From NCBI RefSeq assembly GCF_040412425.1, contig NC_089755.1:54098798-54162797 (forward strand): a stretch of DNA of 64,000 nt, in the 5' to 3' direction. The position numbers and the translations under genes were made by a program. This stretch comes from Macrobrachium rosenbergii (taxonomy: Eukaryota; Arthropoda; Malacostraca; Decapoda; Palaemonidae). Below the pieces are notes generated by a model that made no database searches, had not been told where the DNA came from, and saw only the letters and a program-made list of their open reading frames with translations. Position 1 is the stretch's first letter. Every line of letters begins with the position of its first letter. This document shows positions 1-16,538 of the stretch, piece by piece.

Positions 1-77
1 GAGAAACTAGATGATATGCAAAACACTGTTTACAGCTGGAATGCTAGCAGCTTGGCTCAATCCTGAGTACCACACCA

Positions 78-184
<107 letters not shown>

Positions 185-406
185 ACAAATTGTGAATTGA
201 TTATATTCACCTCCACTTCAGAAAAACTCATTTTGGATTTTGTTATTGCACATACCTAAATGGCAGTTTTCATTTGATGAACTATGTTCATCTTTGTAGT
301 CCTATAATTAGAAATACTGTAATTCTTGGGCAAAGAAAATGAATATCTATAACTATATATTTCGACTATTGACGATAAAGTTGAAACCGCTATATATATA
401 TACCTG

Positions 407-450
<44 letters not shown>

Positions 451-1672
451 AGAAATATATATATATAATAAATAATGGAGAGAGAGAGAATGTCTATATC
501 TACACATTACTGTGTTTGGTTTTTTTTTATTCACACTATTCACAAACTAAGTGACATTTAAATACAAAAAATAGTCTTAAAGATGGCTTCATGAATTCAT
601 TTCGAGATACAAAATGTCACTAGGTAAGGCATTTTGTACCAAGTAATGTATAGATGTGGTAACAAAAGAGATCATGTAAAGATTAGAGATGTAAATTCAG
701 ATTTGTGTGAAAGTTAAAGTGGTTGTTAACAGGAGTTGTGACTTATGTCTAAAAATGATGACTTCCTAGTGACAATAATGAAAATCTGGGGAAACAGGTA
801 AAAGAACTAAAAGTATTTGAAAGAAAAGATGCTTAAAAGAATGTTATCACCTGAATGGACAAAGGTTTCATAGAACATACAAACATGGAGCAATGAATGC
901 AAGTAGAAACAGAAAGAATGGAAGTAAATATCACAAGATATACATGGCAGGATGAAAGAGGGAATTGGATCACAAAACACACAAAACAAGGAAAGTAGCA
1001 GGAGCTCTGTGAAAATGTTTGAAGAAGGTGAGGTTATGGAAGCAAAATTTGGATATGAAAAGAATACCAAGCATCCTCTCCTTGAATAAAGTGAAAATAG
1101 CAAGTTGAGTTAATGATAAAAAATTGAATGCAAAATAACATGAAATTTGTTGATATGAATTGTTTGCATTACATACATGAGAGTAAGAAGGGTTGAAATG
1201 GTGGGAAATGTGAATATACAATGGCAATCAGTATAGGCAAAACACTAGGTCTTGAGTCTTGAGGTGCCTTGCCCATGTGGAAAGAATGGACATGTTTATG
1301 AAAGGATGTATAGTAAGGAAATCCTGGAAAGAAGAATGAGATAGTTTTAAAACATAGAATAAAAAGTCATGGAATGAAATGGAACTGCCTCAATGTACAT
1401 GAAGTGTGAAAGTCCAAAAGAGTTCAGTGGTACAATTTGTATAGGGAATCATTGGATGATGAACCTACAGGGAAGGTTATATAATAGGGCTGATGATCTG
1501 AAAGTTGTCTATGAAGTTCATCTTAGCTTCAGGAGCTGAAAGACCAAATGTGTTACTGACTTTAGTCTTGCTTTTCTCTGAAACTATCCCCTTATAGAGA
1601 AACGGTTCACTGATGAAAGAATACATATATAGTTTACAATACTCTACATACACAAATAACCATATTTAGTAC

Positions 1673-4600
1673 CTGGCATTGTTGCGGATGAGGTTTGAGA
1701 GGAGCTACTGCCTATAAAGTTTACATTCTGATGGATGCTACTAGAGGACTGCGTGGCGCTTTTTCCTGCCTTGCCTGATGCGGCATGAACTGGACTGTCT
1801 GCAGAAACATTACCTGGATTAATAGCAGCAGCGGAGTAGAGACCTTGACGAGTTAGACCTTCTAACAGCCCATCCAAATCGTATTCATCAGCTGTTGCGT
1901 ACGCGATAACTTGCCAATCCTGGATGTATGTACAATATATTTATTAGTTCAAAGTATCACTTTTAATATTTATAAAAGATTATAAATACTTTCTATATTT
2001 TTGTGTTTATAATCAGTCCTTTACAGTTTTTCCTATATAGTATACTGTACAGTATTAACCAAAATTACAAATAAGATCATAACCACTATGGTGAATGTCC
2101 CAGAGGCTACTTCCTTTAGGAATGGATCACCCCAACTCAATAACAACTGCTGGTAATTTAATGATAGCTTAATAATTATAGTTATACTCTCTCTGTAAGC
2201 AGTTGATTAAATACTGTATTGAATATTCTGTAGATACTGTATATAGTAACCCCTCAACTTATCAGATCTCTCTACTAAGCAACTTCACTATTATTGTGGT
2301 TTGTGCTAGACAACCTTTTACACATTTTACTGATAAATTTCTTAACTGAATGACAAAAGTAAAGTTTAGTTTGGGCTAGAAATTATATAGAAATACTGTA
2401 AGCTGTGTGATATCTTGCATGTCCAAGTGTAGTCTAAACTATAGGATCTCTGTTGCTTATCAAAATGCTAGACCAATGCATTTGATAACTTGATGGGGCT
2501 ACTATTACGGTTTTATATTTCATGCAGAAACCCTCACCACCAAAAACACTTAGATTTAGATTTAATAGATTAAATACAGCACTGAAAACAATTCAACAAG
2601 CAATTAAATCTCCTTTGACAGCTTAATGCATTCAAAATAAAGTCACAGAATAAGTTTTATAATCAAGGAAAACTACTACTGTGTCACAGTTAGGGAAAAC
2701 AATATAAAGACAGCCTTACTCTATGCAATGGCCTATGTGCTTGAATTTCTGGAAGAGCAAAATCTGGATCATAAGTAAGAAACTTGTGACGGGCCACAGG
2801 AGCAAAGCCTTCTATCATTTCCCTATCCTGTAAGACACACAAATTTTACACCCAACCCCTGCATTAATGCAATGATTTGAAAGCTTACATACTAACACAT
2901 AACCTAACATACCGTGGGCAATAAAAAGAAAATCGATGTTATTTGTTGTCTTTTAACACGTATGGAAATTATTAAATTCCTTTAGGTTGTCAAGAGTAAT
3001 TAAAGAAAACGTTCAGTAGAAAACAACCCACAAGGCATTAGAAACTAGCATATGAAGAGAGCAAAGAGAGAGGTAAAGCCAACTTGCTATTACGAAATTT
3101 GGTAACAAAAACATAAAAATTTATAACACTTTATAAATATGACAAGAAACAAGGGGAGGGAGAATACAGTGGTTAAAACAATCTGTACTGCATGTGAGTC
3201 CAGTAAAGACTTCAGTCTTAAATTATGCCATAACTACCAATTCATCTTTACTTCCTCCCAGCCCAAAGGTCTACCAACTTTGTCATTCCTACTGTGTCAG
3301 TGAAAACAGATTTAAGCTGATACATTTTATCACCAATCACTGCTATGAGGATACATTTAGGAAGGCCAAGTGGTTGTCTTCACCTACCAGCACAATCAAG
3401 ACTGTAAATACTATACCATTTTGGCTGAGACATATCTTGAAGGGTTATAAGATTACTTCCAAATTCCAAGAATCCCCATTAAAGGTTATGGGTCAAGAAA
3501 TCAGACAGGTGTGTGCTTCCCTGGCTTTAAAAGAAACATGTATCAATTCCATTATAAACTTTGTTTCTTGAAGGCCTCCATCAACCTTCATACATTTATA
3601 TCTTCAGGGCTCATAAACCACTCAATATATATTTGACTGGTGCTGTTGAAGCTAAGGGCCAAATTTTAACAATCCATGAGAAAGAGAGGGGGGCTTTACC
3701 AGACTCATTATCCTCATTCTCATCATGCATAGCCCTTTACCACATGATGTAATATTCTGGGGTACTGGCTCCTACACTTTGCTGATATGGTGAGTAGGCC
3801 TAAATCAACGTCAGTTGATCAACCCACACAGTAAAGCCCATTGCCTAACTAACAAGGTTTTAGTCCAATTCATGACCCACTGTTAGTCCCCAGAACTTTT
3901 GGTCTACCACTCACTTTTTCACTTCAGAAGATGGCAGACTCCATAGGCCCTAGTTCAGTCTACATCATGAAGTACAGTAATAAGAATTTCCACCTAAATA
4001 ATAATGCGATTGTGATAAAATAATTACAATTCTAATACCTGTAGTTGGTTTTTTTGATACAAACCCATTATTGTACAAGAAGTGGCCCCTTCCCTAACCT
4101 TCTTGTTTTCCATTAGGTCAAAATAACAAAGAATGACTGCTGTCACTAGAGGTGGTCTGGAGCCCACATGCATATATGTACTGTAGTTCAGCCATACAGT
4201 AGTACTCTTCTTCTATAACGTGTCTGAGGACTGCCTTGGATGCATAATAGGCTGTAGTAGGTTTTTATTTAAAATTTTTTTTTATTTTTATTAACAAAAA
4301 TACAACAAAATGAAGAAAGATGATAAAAAAAGACAAAATGAAATTGCTTACGCTTGCTAGTTCCTTCAACTAAATAGGAGGGAAGGTGAATGATAAAGGT
4401 CTGCACAGGGTGAAAAAAGAACGTTTATCATCTGGTCAACCTAGCTGTAGAAATTCTGCAGTCAGATTTTCTGCACACTTTACAGTACAGAAGCATATAT
4501 AAAAAGAGGTTTGTCTATTGCACAGATACATTGAAGCTCAGTAATGTGTACTACTAGCAAAATTTAAACAAAGTAAGATACTCAGTAATTATTTACCTCT

Positions 4601-5109
4601 TCAGAATCCAAGTCAGATTTTTTCTTCTTCTTTGGAACTCTCTTCCTCGCATGCAAAGACGATATGCGGTTGCGGATACTTGAAAAATTGTCCCTTCCTG
4701 TGGCCATGGATCGAGCACTTGGACTAAAGCCTGGTTGTGACACTGAAGACAACAGTGACCCAGAAGACAGCACTGGCTTCCATACACTTGCAATATTTCT
4801 TGTAGAGTTCAAATAGCGTTGTGAATTGACGCAAGTTTCAACAGTTCTCATATAATTTTCTGAACTAAAATCTTTGAGCTTTTTAAAGATGCCATTTGTT
4901 TCATGTGATTGGCTTACATCATCTACCCTTTTTACTTCAGTCAAACAAATATTAGGCAACTGCACCTTAAAACTTTGACATTTATCATAGCTAATATGTG
5001 AAAGATAACTTTTATTACTCACAGTCCTTTCAACACGTTCCATCTGCTGATAAAAATGCCCAACTCTGTAACCCATGCATCTCACATCACATAAAATATT
5101 CCTCAACAT
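1673..5109 (-). CDS. Unidentified protein, first three coding exons (partial)
   Basis: I do not recognise the family. Three minus-strand exons join in frame: exon 1 at 5109-4597 (171 codons, ends phase 0, donor GTAAAT), exon 2 at 2827-2720 (36 codons, acceptor TTTTACAG... before GATAGGG, donor GTAAGG), exon 3 at 1919-1673 (82 codons plus one base, acceptor CATCCAG, donor GTACTA). The ATG at 5109-5107 lies two bases inside an acceptor (ATTCAG at about 5112), so a 5' noncoding exon is likely upstream. The first 171 residues are polar and end in a basic patch (RKRVPKKKKKS) followed by acidic residues, a possible nuclear signal. Residues about 172-240 are the best candidate for a conserved domain: a segment rich in Pro, His and Tyr (PVARHKFLTYDPDFALPEI) followed by DEYDLDGLLEGLTRQGLY. 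After that the exon is Ser/Gly/Ala-rich and looks disordered. The rest lies left of the window. The exon chain is well supported; the function is unknown. Confidence 0.62.
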
Positions 5110-5111
5110 TG

Positions 5112-7067
5112 CTGAATGTTAGAATAATGTGATCACCAATAAACCTGAAATAGAATAATCATCAAATAAGATTTAAAAAGAAAAAATCTTTACATTCCAT
5201 GAAATTAACTTCTCAAACCACACAAGAATGCCATTCCAACCCCAATTGCTTCACCGATAGCATTTAGATAAAATACTTTGGTTAGAAAGCAGTATTAATG
5301 CCTAGGGACAGAGGAAAACTACTGAAATTCAGAATAGTTTGTTATAAAAAATTCTCACACAAATTTTACATTTCTTGGCTACAAACATTTGCCTTACCAC
5401 AGCACACTACTTTCGTACTCAATGTAGTATGAGGTGGTACAGGTATCTGTGGGTGACAAATTACTGACACACAAAATATTGCATCCAAAAATGTTGTTCA
5501 TCATCTAAAACCCCCTTGGAAAATAACTCATGAATCTTAGCATTTTATAGTTACACCTTTTCAATACCTTTTATATTTTATGTTTTTTTATTGCCTTATG
5601 TATGACATGTTGGCTTTAGGGTACATGACAATAGCCTAGATAGTACAGTACTAGAACAGTCAAGATTTTGATTGGGCAACACAAAAAAAGGTGTACATGA
5701 TGCAGTACAGGTGAGATAACTTGAAAAATTAACTGCAATAAAGTGTTTTTACACATAAAAGCTCTCTGGGAAGTACATTAGACAGAAAATTACTCACATT
5801 ATTTCAGCAAATTTTTAAACTTATTTCACCTGTGCTGTATCGTATACATCATTTTCTGTATTGTTAAGTTAAATAATTGTTATTTCTGAGTATTAGCTCC
5901 CCATGAACTGTATGGAACAGTTCCGCGAATACCAGAGACATTCGAGAGCCATATGTTCAAGAAAGGATTGACTAAGGAAATTTATTATAAAATGAACCAT
6001 ACTAACCTCATGTACCCTAATGAACTAACCTAACCTTGCAGGCCGTGTTACTTAGCCGGGGACCGGACCCCCCAGTGAAGGAAACCACTGTTTACCAAAA
6101 GTTCCCTGTAACACTGCCCATGCACGATAACAAAAATATAATCAGCTCTGAGGTTAATTACAGGTTAATCACAATCGAGCGACAAAGAATAATGGTAAAT
6201 TCTTGACAAGCAACCAAAATACTATAGAATAAGTCAACTTCCAAGGTAATACCCAACACGGAGCTAATACTAAGGCTAGTTCTACCAAAAAAATCTCACT
6301 AATAAATAATATCTCCGTGTCGTGCTGTTCCTCAGGGTAAGAACCTGGTACCCTAGGTCAGGTCAGGTTAAATCAGGTCAGGTTAAGTTGGGTGTGGCTG
6401 CTTAGGCCATTTGCTAACCAAACGAACGTCGAAAACATTCAAATCCGACATTAAAACGTATGGAAATTATATTTTTAAAGTAAAGAATGCCATAGTGGTT
6501 TAAAGTAAGATTTCGCCGACACGATCTTGACTTGCCGACAGATGACATTTGGTCAAAAAGGGTCAAAGTTCAACACACCGTCTGATATATTGTCATGTAC
6601 CCTAAGCCAGTTTGTCTTGTGTAAAGCAACATAATCACACGCAAAAACTGTAATTTTACTCTGAAACAGCATTCAAATTGTTTATAAACAAATAAAACAA
6701 CCACGGTTACCACAACCTGTTTTGACACCAAACAGTAGACGTAGGAAAGTAACAACTGGCAAGGTTAGTGGTTGTAGTAGTAATTCAATAATCTTACCTA
6801 TATGACGGTTCCCCATCTCCTTCTCGTATCCTTTAACCCCTTTGAGGCTTAAGGGTTCGGGTAACTGATTAATTTCAAAGTCCGTCTTTTAGGTTCATGT
6901 GGTTGTTGCAATTTAAGTAATTTGGGTTATATGGTTGTTGTAATTCAAGTAATTTAGGTTCATGTGGTTGTTGTAATTCAAGATTCCACTTATAAGTTAC
7001 TTGGAAGACTTTTTAGACGTTTGTATATATTTGTATATATATATATATATATATATATATAAGTATC

Positions 7068-7099
<32 letters not shown>

Positions 7100-8116
7100 G
7101 TCCTCCAAGTAACTTATAAGTGGAGTCTTATTTTGCTTAATGAAAGTTACAGTAAGAAGCTCCAGTCTCTGTGTCAGCAGATCCTTCTTTAACCAGCCCC
7201 ACTACGCCGAAGGTACCATGCAGGGCTACCGAGGCAAAGTGAGTTCGATAGTATTAGAAAAGTTGTGTAAAACTGACATACTATCAAGCACATGCAAGCA
7301 ACCACATTCTTTTCCGTTTTTTCTGAGATTAGTAATGTCTTCAGAGTCAGAATTACTTGAACCACATGAACCTAAATTACTTGAATTACAACAGCCATAT
7401 AAACCCAGACTACTTAATTACAACAACCATATGAAACTAAAAGACGGACTTTGAAATTAATGTAGATATAAATCAGTAACCTGAACCCCAAAACCCCAAG
7501 GGCGTGAAGGATACGAGATGAGGAACCGTCGTATAGGTAAGGTTATTGTATTACTACTACTACTACTCTAATAACCTTGGCTGTTGATACTTTCTTACGA
7601 ATGTTTATTTAATTCCATGAAGTTGTTTTCCAGCTGGAATTATCTCGAGATGGATTTCAATACAATATAAAAAAGAAATGAGATAGTGATCGAGCTGAAC
7701 AGGATCTGGGGATCAGAGTTCAACAGCATTTGGAAATAGATTATACGTTGGTCTAGTGCGAGTTTTAAAGTTATGCGGAAATGGATTATTATGGTAAAAT
7801 AAAAGACTGTGTCGACACAAAACAATTGGATGAGATTATAAGACGGGAGGTTGGAGATGTGTGGAAGTGAAAACGCCGGAAAGACATGATTGATGGAATT
7901 TCACAGAGGCCCTTAGCGTTGGAGGCGTTAATAGGGATTTTAAGTTCATAAGAATGAATAATGCATTATAGAAAGGAGAAAGTAACGCAATATCTCTTGT
8001 TCCACCCGGAACGGGCTTTCAAAACTCAAGTCATTAGATTCATGATCAGTTGTCACAACACAATTACAGATATCATTTAAGCAGTGAGAGTCTGCTCTCT
8101 TGGGTTCGCCCTCGCA
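5112..8116. other. Divergent intergenic region, unidentified gene / vanin gene
   Basis: No coding exon is evident here. It separates two divergently read genes and should hold their promoters, but I see no convincing TATA box for either. It contains a cluster of AGGTCA-like hexamers (6357-6385) and a large inverted repeat (6780-7570). The 104-codon frame at 7140-7454 is inside the right arm of that repeat and has no family resemblance I can see. Confidence 0.6.
6780..7570. repeat. Large inverted repeat with (TA)n centre
   Basis: The left arm (about 6780-7014) and right arm (about 7095-7570) are reverse complements. The innermost 29 bp at 6986-7014 and 7095-7123 pair with one mismatch, and the outer ends (ACCTATATGACGGTTCC near 6797; its complement near 7530) also match. 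The right arm is longer by about 150 bp of unmatched sequence at roughly 7135-7330. The loop is an interrupted TA microsatellite (7022-7095). The left arm also holds three tandem copies of a ~34-bp unit containing ATGGTTGTTGTAATTCAAG (6895-6980). It resembles a foldback-type repeat; no terminal target duplication was identified. Confidence 0.85.
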
Positions 8117-11769
<3,653 letters not shown>

Positions 11770-12030
11770 GAGTAGTTTTATCATTGTCACTTGACATACT
11801 CAGTTTATTAATTTCTTGTCATGAATAGTTTGCTCTCCCTTTAGAAAATGGTTAGCCAGGTGAAATGGGAAGAGAGCACATACAAAACTGTGAAAGTAAT
11901 TGGATATTTGATATTAATTTTTTTCTCTGATATGTTGACGAGATGGCCTAAGTGACAGTAATATGTATGTATATATACATGTGTGTGTATGTAGGGCTTG
12001 TCATTATTTATATAGAATATGTACGTTTCA

Positions 12031-12036
12031 AATAAA
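12031..12036 (+). terminator. Probable poly(A) signal of the vanin gene
   Basis: AATAAA lies 262 bp after the vanin stop codon in otherwise noncoding AT-rich DNA. No earlier AATAAA is evident between the stop and this site. Confidence 0.5.
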
Positions 12037-12639
12037 AATGAATCAAACTGTTATTATACTTACCATGAATGGCTAGTGGTTCCTTGCAGTTAAGTTCATC
12101 CAGTACTTTTTTTTATATAACTTTTCTTACTTCACTGTTAAGTAGTCAACGCAAGTTGTGCCAATTTCTTGTTATTTCAAGTTCAGGAACTTCTAATATC
12201 TCCTCTATTTCTTTCAGTAGCATTGCTTTCCTTTCCTTGTTGAGATGAGGCGTTCCACACTTCGGGGAACTTTCTCATATTGCCGTGTTAAAAGCATTGT
12301 TTGAGAACTACCACAATTGTAATTGTTAGAGGATGAGATATCGCAGGCAACACTCAATAGCTAGATTCGGGATAGCTATTTAACTGAATAACTCGAGCCT
12401 AGAGTAGTCTCAGAGAGAGGTTGGAATCGTGTAATCACTGGAGCACTGTTAGACTAAGACAGCCGTAGCGGGAACTTAGAGCAGTGATAGCTAAAGAGCT
12501 CTAGCTTCCGTTTACACCATCTAGAGAGCTCTACCTAGTGCAAATCTAGCTAAATAACCTTGCAGCGATCACGTGCCTTAACATTTAGAGATATAGAGAC
12601 AAAAAAGAAACTGTCAAAGCAATGCAATGCAATATCTTA

Positions 12640-12708
12640 AATACGGCGAGCATCCTTTGGATTAAAAAAATACGGCGCGTATCCTTTGGATTAAAAAATA
12701 AGTGGAAC
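12640..12708. repeat. ~30-bp direct repeat x 2
   Basis: Two copies of a unit containing ATACGGCG and ATCCTTTGGATTAAAAA stand in tandem in the vanin-ZIP intergenic region. Confidence 0.75.
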
Positions 12709-12720
12709 GATTAAATACAG

Positions 12721-12726
12721 TTTATT
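12721..12726 (-). terminator. Possible poly(A) signal of the ZIP gene
   Basis: AATAAA on the minus strand (TTTATT on plus), about 700 bp past the ZIP stop codon. With the vanin signal at 12031 it would keep the two convergent transcripts about 690 bp apart. Other signals could be used. Confidence 0.35.
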
Positions 12727-13119
12727 TTTAAACTAAATCCACATTTTGTACAAAGATATAAAAATCCTTATGAAATTGTTTTGTATATAATGCCCAACAG
12801 AGACGATTTCTGGGAGCTGGTGGTTGCATGCTTCACTCACACACACACACTCTCTCTCTCTCTCCTTGACCAAATATATTGCAGGCTGTTTTCAGGTATT
12901 ATCTGATAGTTGGAAAACTTAATGTACCAAAGGGAATACTCTAGACGTACACTCACACATGGTGAACGAGCTGAGTGATCTCAAATTGTCTGACCTTATA
13001 AAATACATATGATCATACTCCATTCTCTTTCGTAGTTTACGCATACTTTATGTATTTATGTGTAAGTATAGTACAACGCCCAAGCTTGCACGAGGACTCA
13101 GACTTAAGGATGGGCTTCC

Positions 13120-13293
13120 TTAGAAGCTTCAAGAAGTGTTCTCTGAAGGTAGGCCTACTTCTTAGAAGCTTCAAGAAGTATTCTCTGGAGTTAGGCCTGC
13201 TTCTTACTTAGAAGCTTCAAGAAATGTTCTCTGAAGTTAGGTCTACTTCTTAGAAGCTTCAAGAAGTGTTCTCTGAAGTTAGGCCTACTTCTA
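13120..13293. repeat. Minisatellite, ~42-bp unit x 4
   Basis: Four near-identical units built around CTTAGAAGCTTCAAGAA and TTCTCTGAAGTTAGGCC. It lies just beyond the 3' end of the ZIP coding sequence and may fall in its 3' UTR. Confidence 0.88.
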
Positions 13294-13423
13294 ACCAACA
13301 GTCATTGACCATAACATTAGACAAAAGTGTCAATTGCATTAATAATTGAGATGTTAGCTCAAGGAACAACACGGAAAATTTGTTGATAACCAGATATAAA
13401 ATAAGTATTAATGACTGTCACGC

Positions 13424-16400
13424 CTAATGATGATGGTGGTGCAAGAATATGCTCAACATAATGAGGGTCAGGAGACCGAGGCAAATGAAGCTGACTTTTT
13501 CCAAAATGAGGTGAGTCTCCGAGGGGGAGGTTTTTTCTTCCTCGCTGTCTTTCTCGCCGTGGTGGTGGTGGTGTCCAGAAAATTCGTGGGACAGGACCTC
13601 GATGAAAATCACGTGCACGAAGATACCTGAGGGAGAAGAGAGAGAGAGAGAGATAAACGGTAAGATTAGATTATAATGGTCAGCTGAACAAATAAGTATT
13701 TAGAGAGCTAGCTAAAGTCAAGTTTTGTTATTGTGAAAAAAGAATTGTACAATGAACTGCTTCTTCAAAGTCCATTATTCCTCATCATTAGTTAATTCTG
13801 TCTGGTGCACATACAAGTGATTTCTTTTAATCGTTATACCATTCACTGGCTCTTCTTGAAAAAATGCTAATTACTAACTCTAAAAATGAAAATTTTTTAT
13901 AGACCTGCATAGGACTATGTTCTATCACCTTCCATCTTGAAAAACCTATGAAGAAACATTACTAGGATATGAATTTATACCCTCACTGGGGGGCATTTCT
14001 TAAGATCTTGGGCATTCTTTAGTCTTCAATACAAGCACTCAACTGGGCAGTGGAATTAAGCTGACTAATACAAGGTCAAACCGGAATAAAAGCCAAGTGA
14101 AGAACCTTACCCGTGGCGAAAGCTTCGAAGACAGCCGAAATGATATCCCTGTGATCTGAAGGGGCGTTCTGAAGGCCAAACCCAATGGCGACGCCTAGAG
14201 GAATCGTGGCAGAGAAGATAACGACGTAGATCACCTTGTATATCCTATTCAGAGTATTACTTCTGCTGACCTGCAAATGGAAAAGGAAAGTAGTCTGCAT
14301 TTCTCTTAGCTACTTAGTTTTCTATTTAGGTCGTTAGATGATATGCTCCGTAGGGAGTTAGTGCCGTCGGTGCACCTCACTCGGTGCACTGTAGGCATTA
14401 CTCAAGGTTCTTTGCAGCGTCCCTTCGGCCCCTAAATGCAACCCCTTTCCTTCCTTTCACTGTACCTCCGTTAATATTCTCTTTCTTTCCTCTTACCTTC
14501 CACCATCTCCTACTTAAAACCCTAGTTGCTCTCGATTTCCCTTTCAGCACTGAATGACCTCGTATCCCAGCGCTTGGCCTTTGGCCTAAATTTTATATCA
14601 CAATGCTAATTCCACTGACTAGAAATTCAAGCTTCCAAAGAATATTATGTTCATCAGAAAGAAGTAACAGAAAGTAACAGGAAATACAGAAAGAAGAGAT
14701 CAGTTATTAGAAAAGAAAAATAACAAATGAATAAATAACAATAAAGTATATTTTTATCTTACCTCCATGCCAAAAGTGAACGCCATGACTACTTCGTGAA
14801 CGAAGACAGCAACGCCGAGCTCCATGACTTTCTCTGTCTGCGTCTGAAGGCCAACGGCCATGCCCTCGAAGACCGAGTGGATGCCCAGGGCCACTAAGAA
14901 GATGACTGAGGAGGGCACGCCGTGTCCTTCGTCTGCGGAATAGAGGGAAAAATAGTTCTTACAGTTCTGGCAACTGGTGGAAATCTAAGGCATGTTTTGT
15001 GGGTTGAAAATGAGCATTTCATTGCGTCCATGGACGTTATTGGACTAAAGGTAACTTGAGTCTTTAAGTTTTAAGTGTTTCTGAGACGAAGTGGGATGCT
15101 GTAGTTTATAAGAGTTAAACATGGATGTAGGCTACATATTGTGAAAATACATACATAGGCCTATATGTATATATACATAAATACATGGGCCTACGCATAC
15201 ACGTACATAGGCCTACATACATGCATAAGCCTGCATACATACAAACATACAATACTTTAACTTATCGACATTTTCACACTAATTTGAACATACTTATCAC
15301 TGCAAGTGAGCGAGAAAATAACTGAGGAAGCTTTCACCTTTCGTGGCAGAATTCAAACGCAACAGCACGCCATTTGTGAACGGCTGTTAAACGGTAAGTA
15401 TTAACAGTTCTGTCGAAGCATCACTTCATACCTTCATCGTGATGGTGAGCACAGTCTTTGCCAATCAGTAATTTTTCAGGATCGCCGTCTTTCTTGGGGC
15501 TTTCGGCGGGAGGCAGTTGTCTACGGAAGTTGGCCAGTCCATTTTGACCGCCTTTGCGAGAGTGCTCCACTGCGTGGATCTGTTAAAGGTAAACAGCGGC
15601 ATTTTTACAATAACAATTCACTGAATTCCTTTAAATCACGCTTATGGTTCGGCTATCTACTTTATATCCATCAGAGAAACTCCATTTTCACTCTGGAAAG
15701 AGGACTTTTAGCTGTGTTCAGATGTCTTAAGGACAAATTTTACTAAAAACGGAGACACAAGGATATAAATTCTGGAGAAAAAAGCTTTTCAGAATACACA
15801 AGGATATAAATTCTGGAAAACAAAGCTTTTCAGAATACACAAGGATATAAATTCTGGAAAACAAAGCTTTTCAGAATACACAAGAATATAAATTTTGGAG
15901 AACACAGCTTTCCAGGGTTTCACTATAACTCATTCTTCAACGGCACAAAGATTTGAACACTAGCCACCAAGATCTGTACAGAGCTAATAGTCTACTCCTT
16001 TGCCCACAGAGGAAATACTCTTATTTCTTTCTGAATAATGTGCAGCAGAACCCACCTTGGACGCTGTCGTTAGACAACCAGATCAGCTGAGCTCCTATCT
16101 TAGAAAAAAAAATAAAGTAGACGCTATCTTAGCCTGCTGGAGTGAAAGACAGAAAAAATAGTATTCTTACCATCTTATCAAGAGTGAAAATGCTGAGAAA
16201 TCCGATAGTAACCACGAAGAAAGCCCACGGGAACTCTGTGAAAGTGGTCCATTCCTTGTCGTTTCGTCTTATATCCTGTTCAGAGAGACGACGGAAGCGA
16301 TATTTTATTACATTTTTCAAATTTAAATGTTTCAGAAAAAAAATACATACATAGGCCTACATGCATATATACATGGATAAGTAACTAAATATATCCTGTT

Positions 16401-16501
16401 AGAGAGACGAAGGAAACGATATTTTATTATAATTTGGAATTTAAATGTCCCAGCAAAATAAAAATACATACATAAATGACAATAAACTTCCTTCTCACGT
16501 C

Positions 16502-16538
<37 letters not shown>

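Noticed and set aside
13427..13630. Plus-strand frame opposite the last ZIP exon
   Set aside because: It is the shadow of the ZIP coding exon, whose splice sites and membrane pattern decide the strand.
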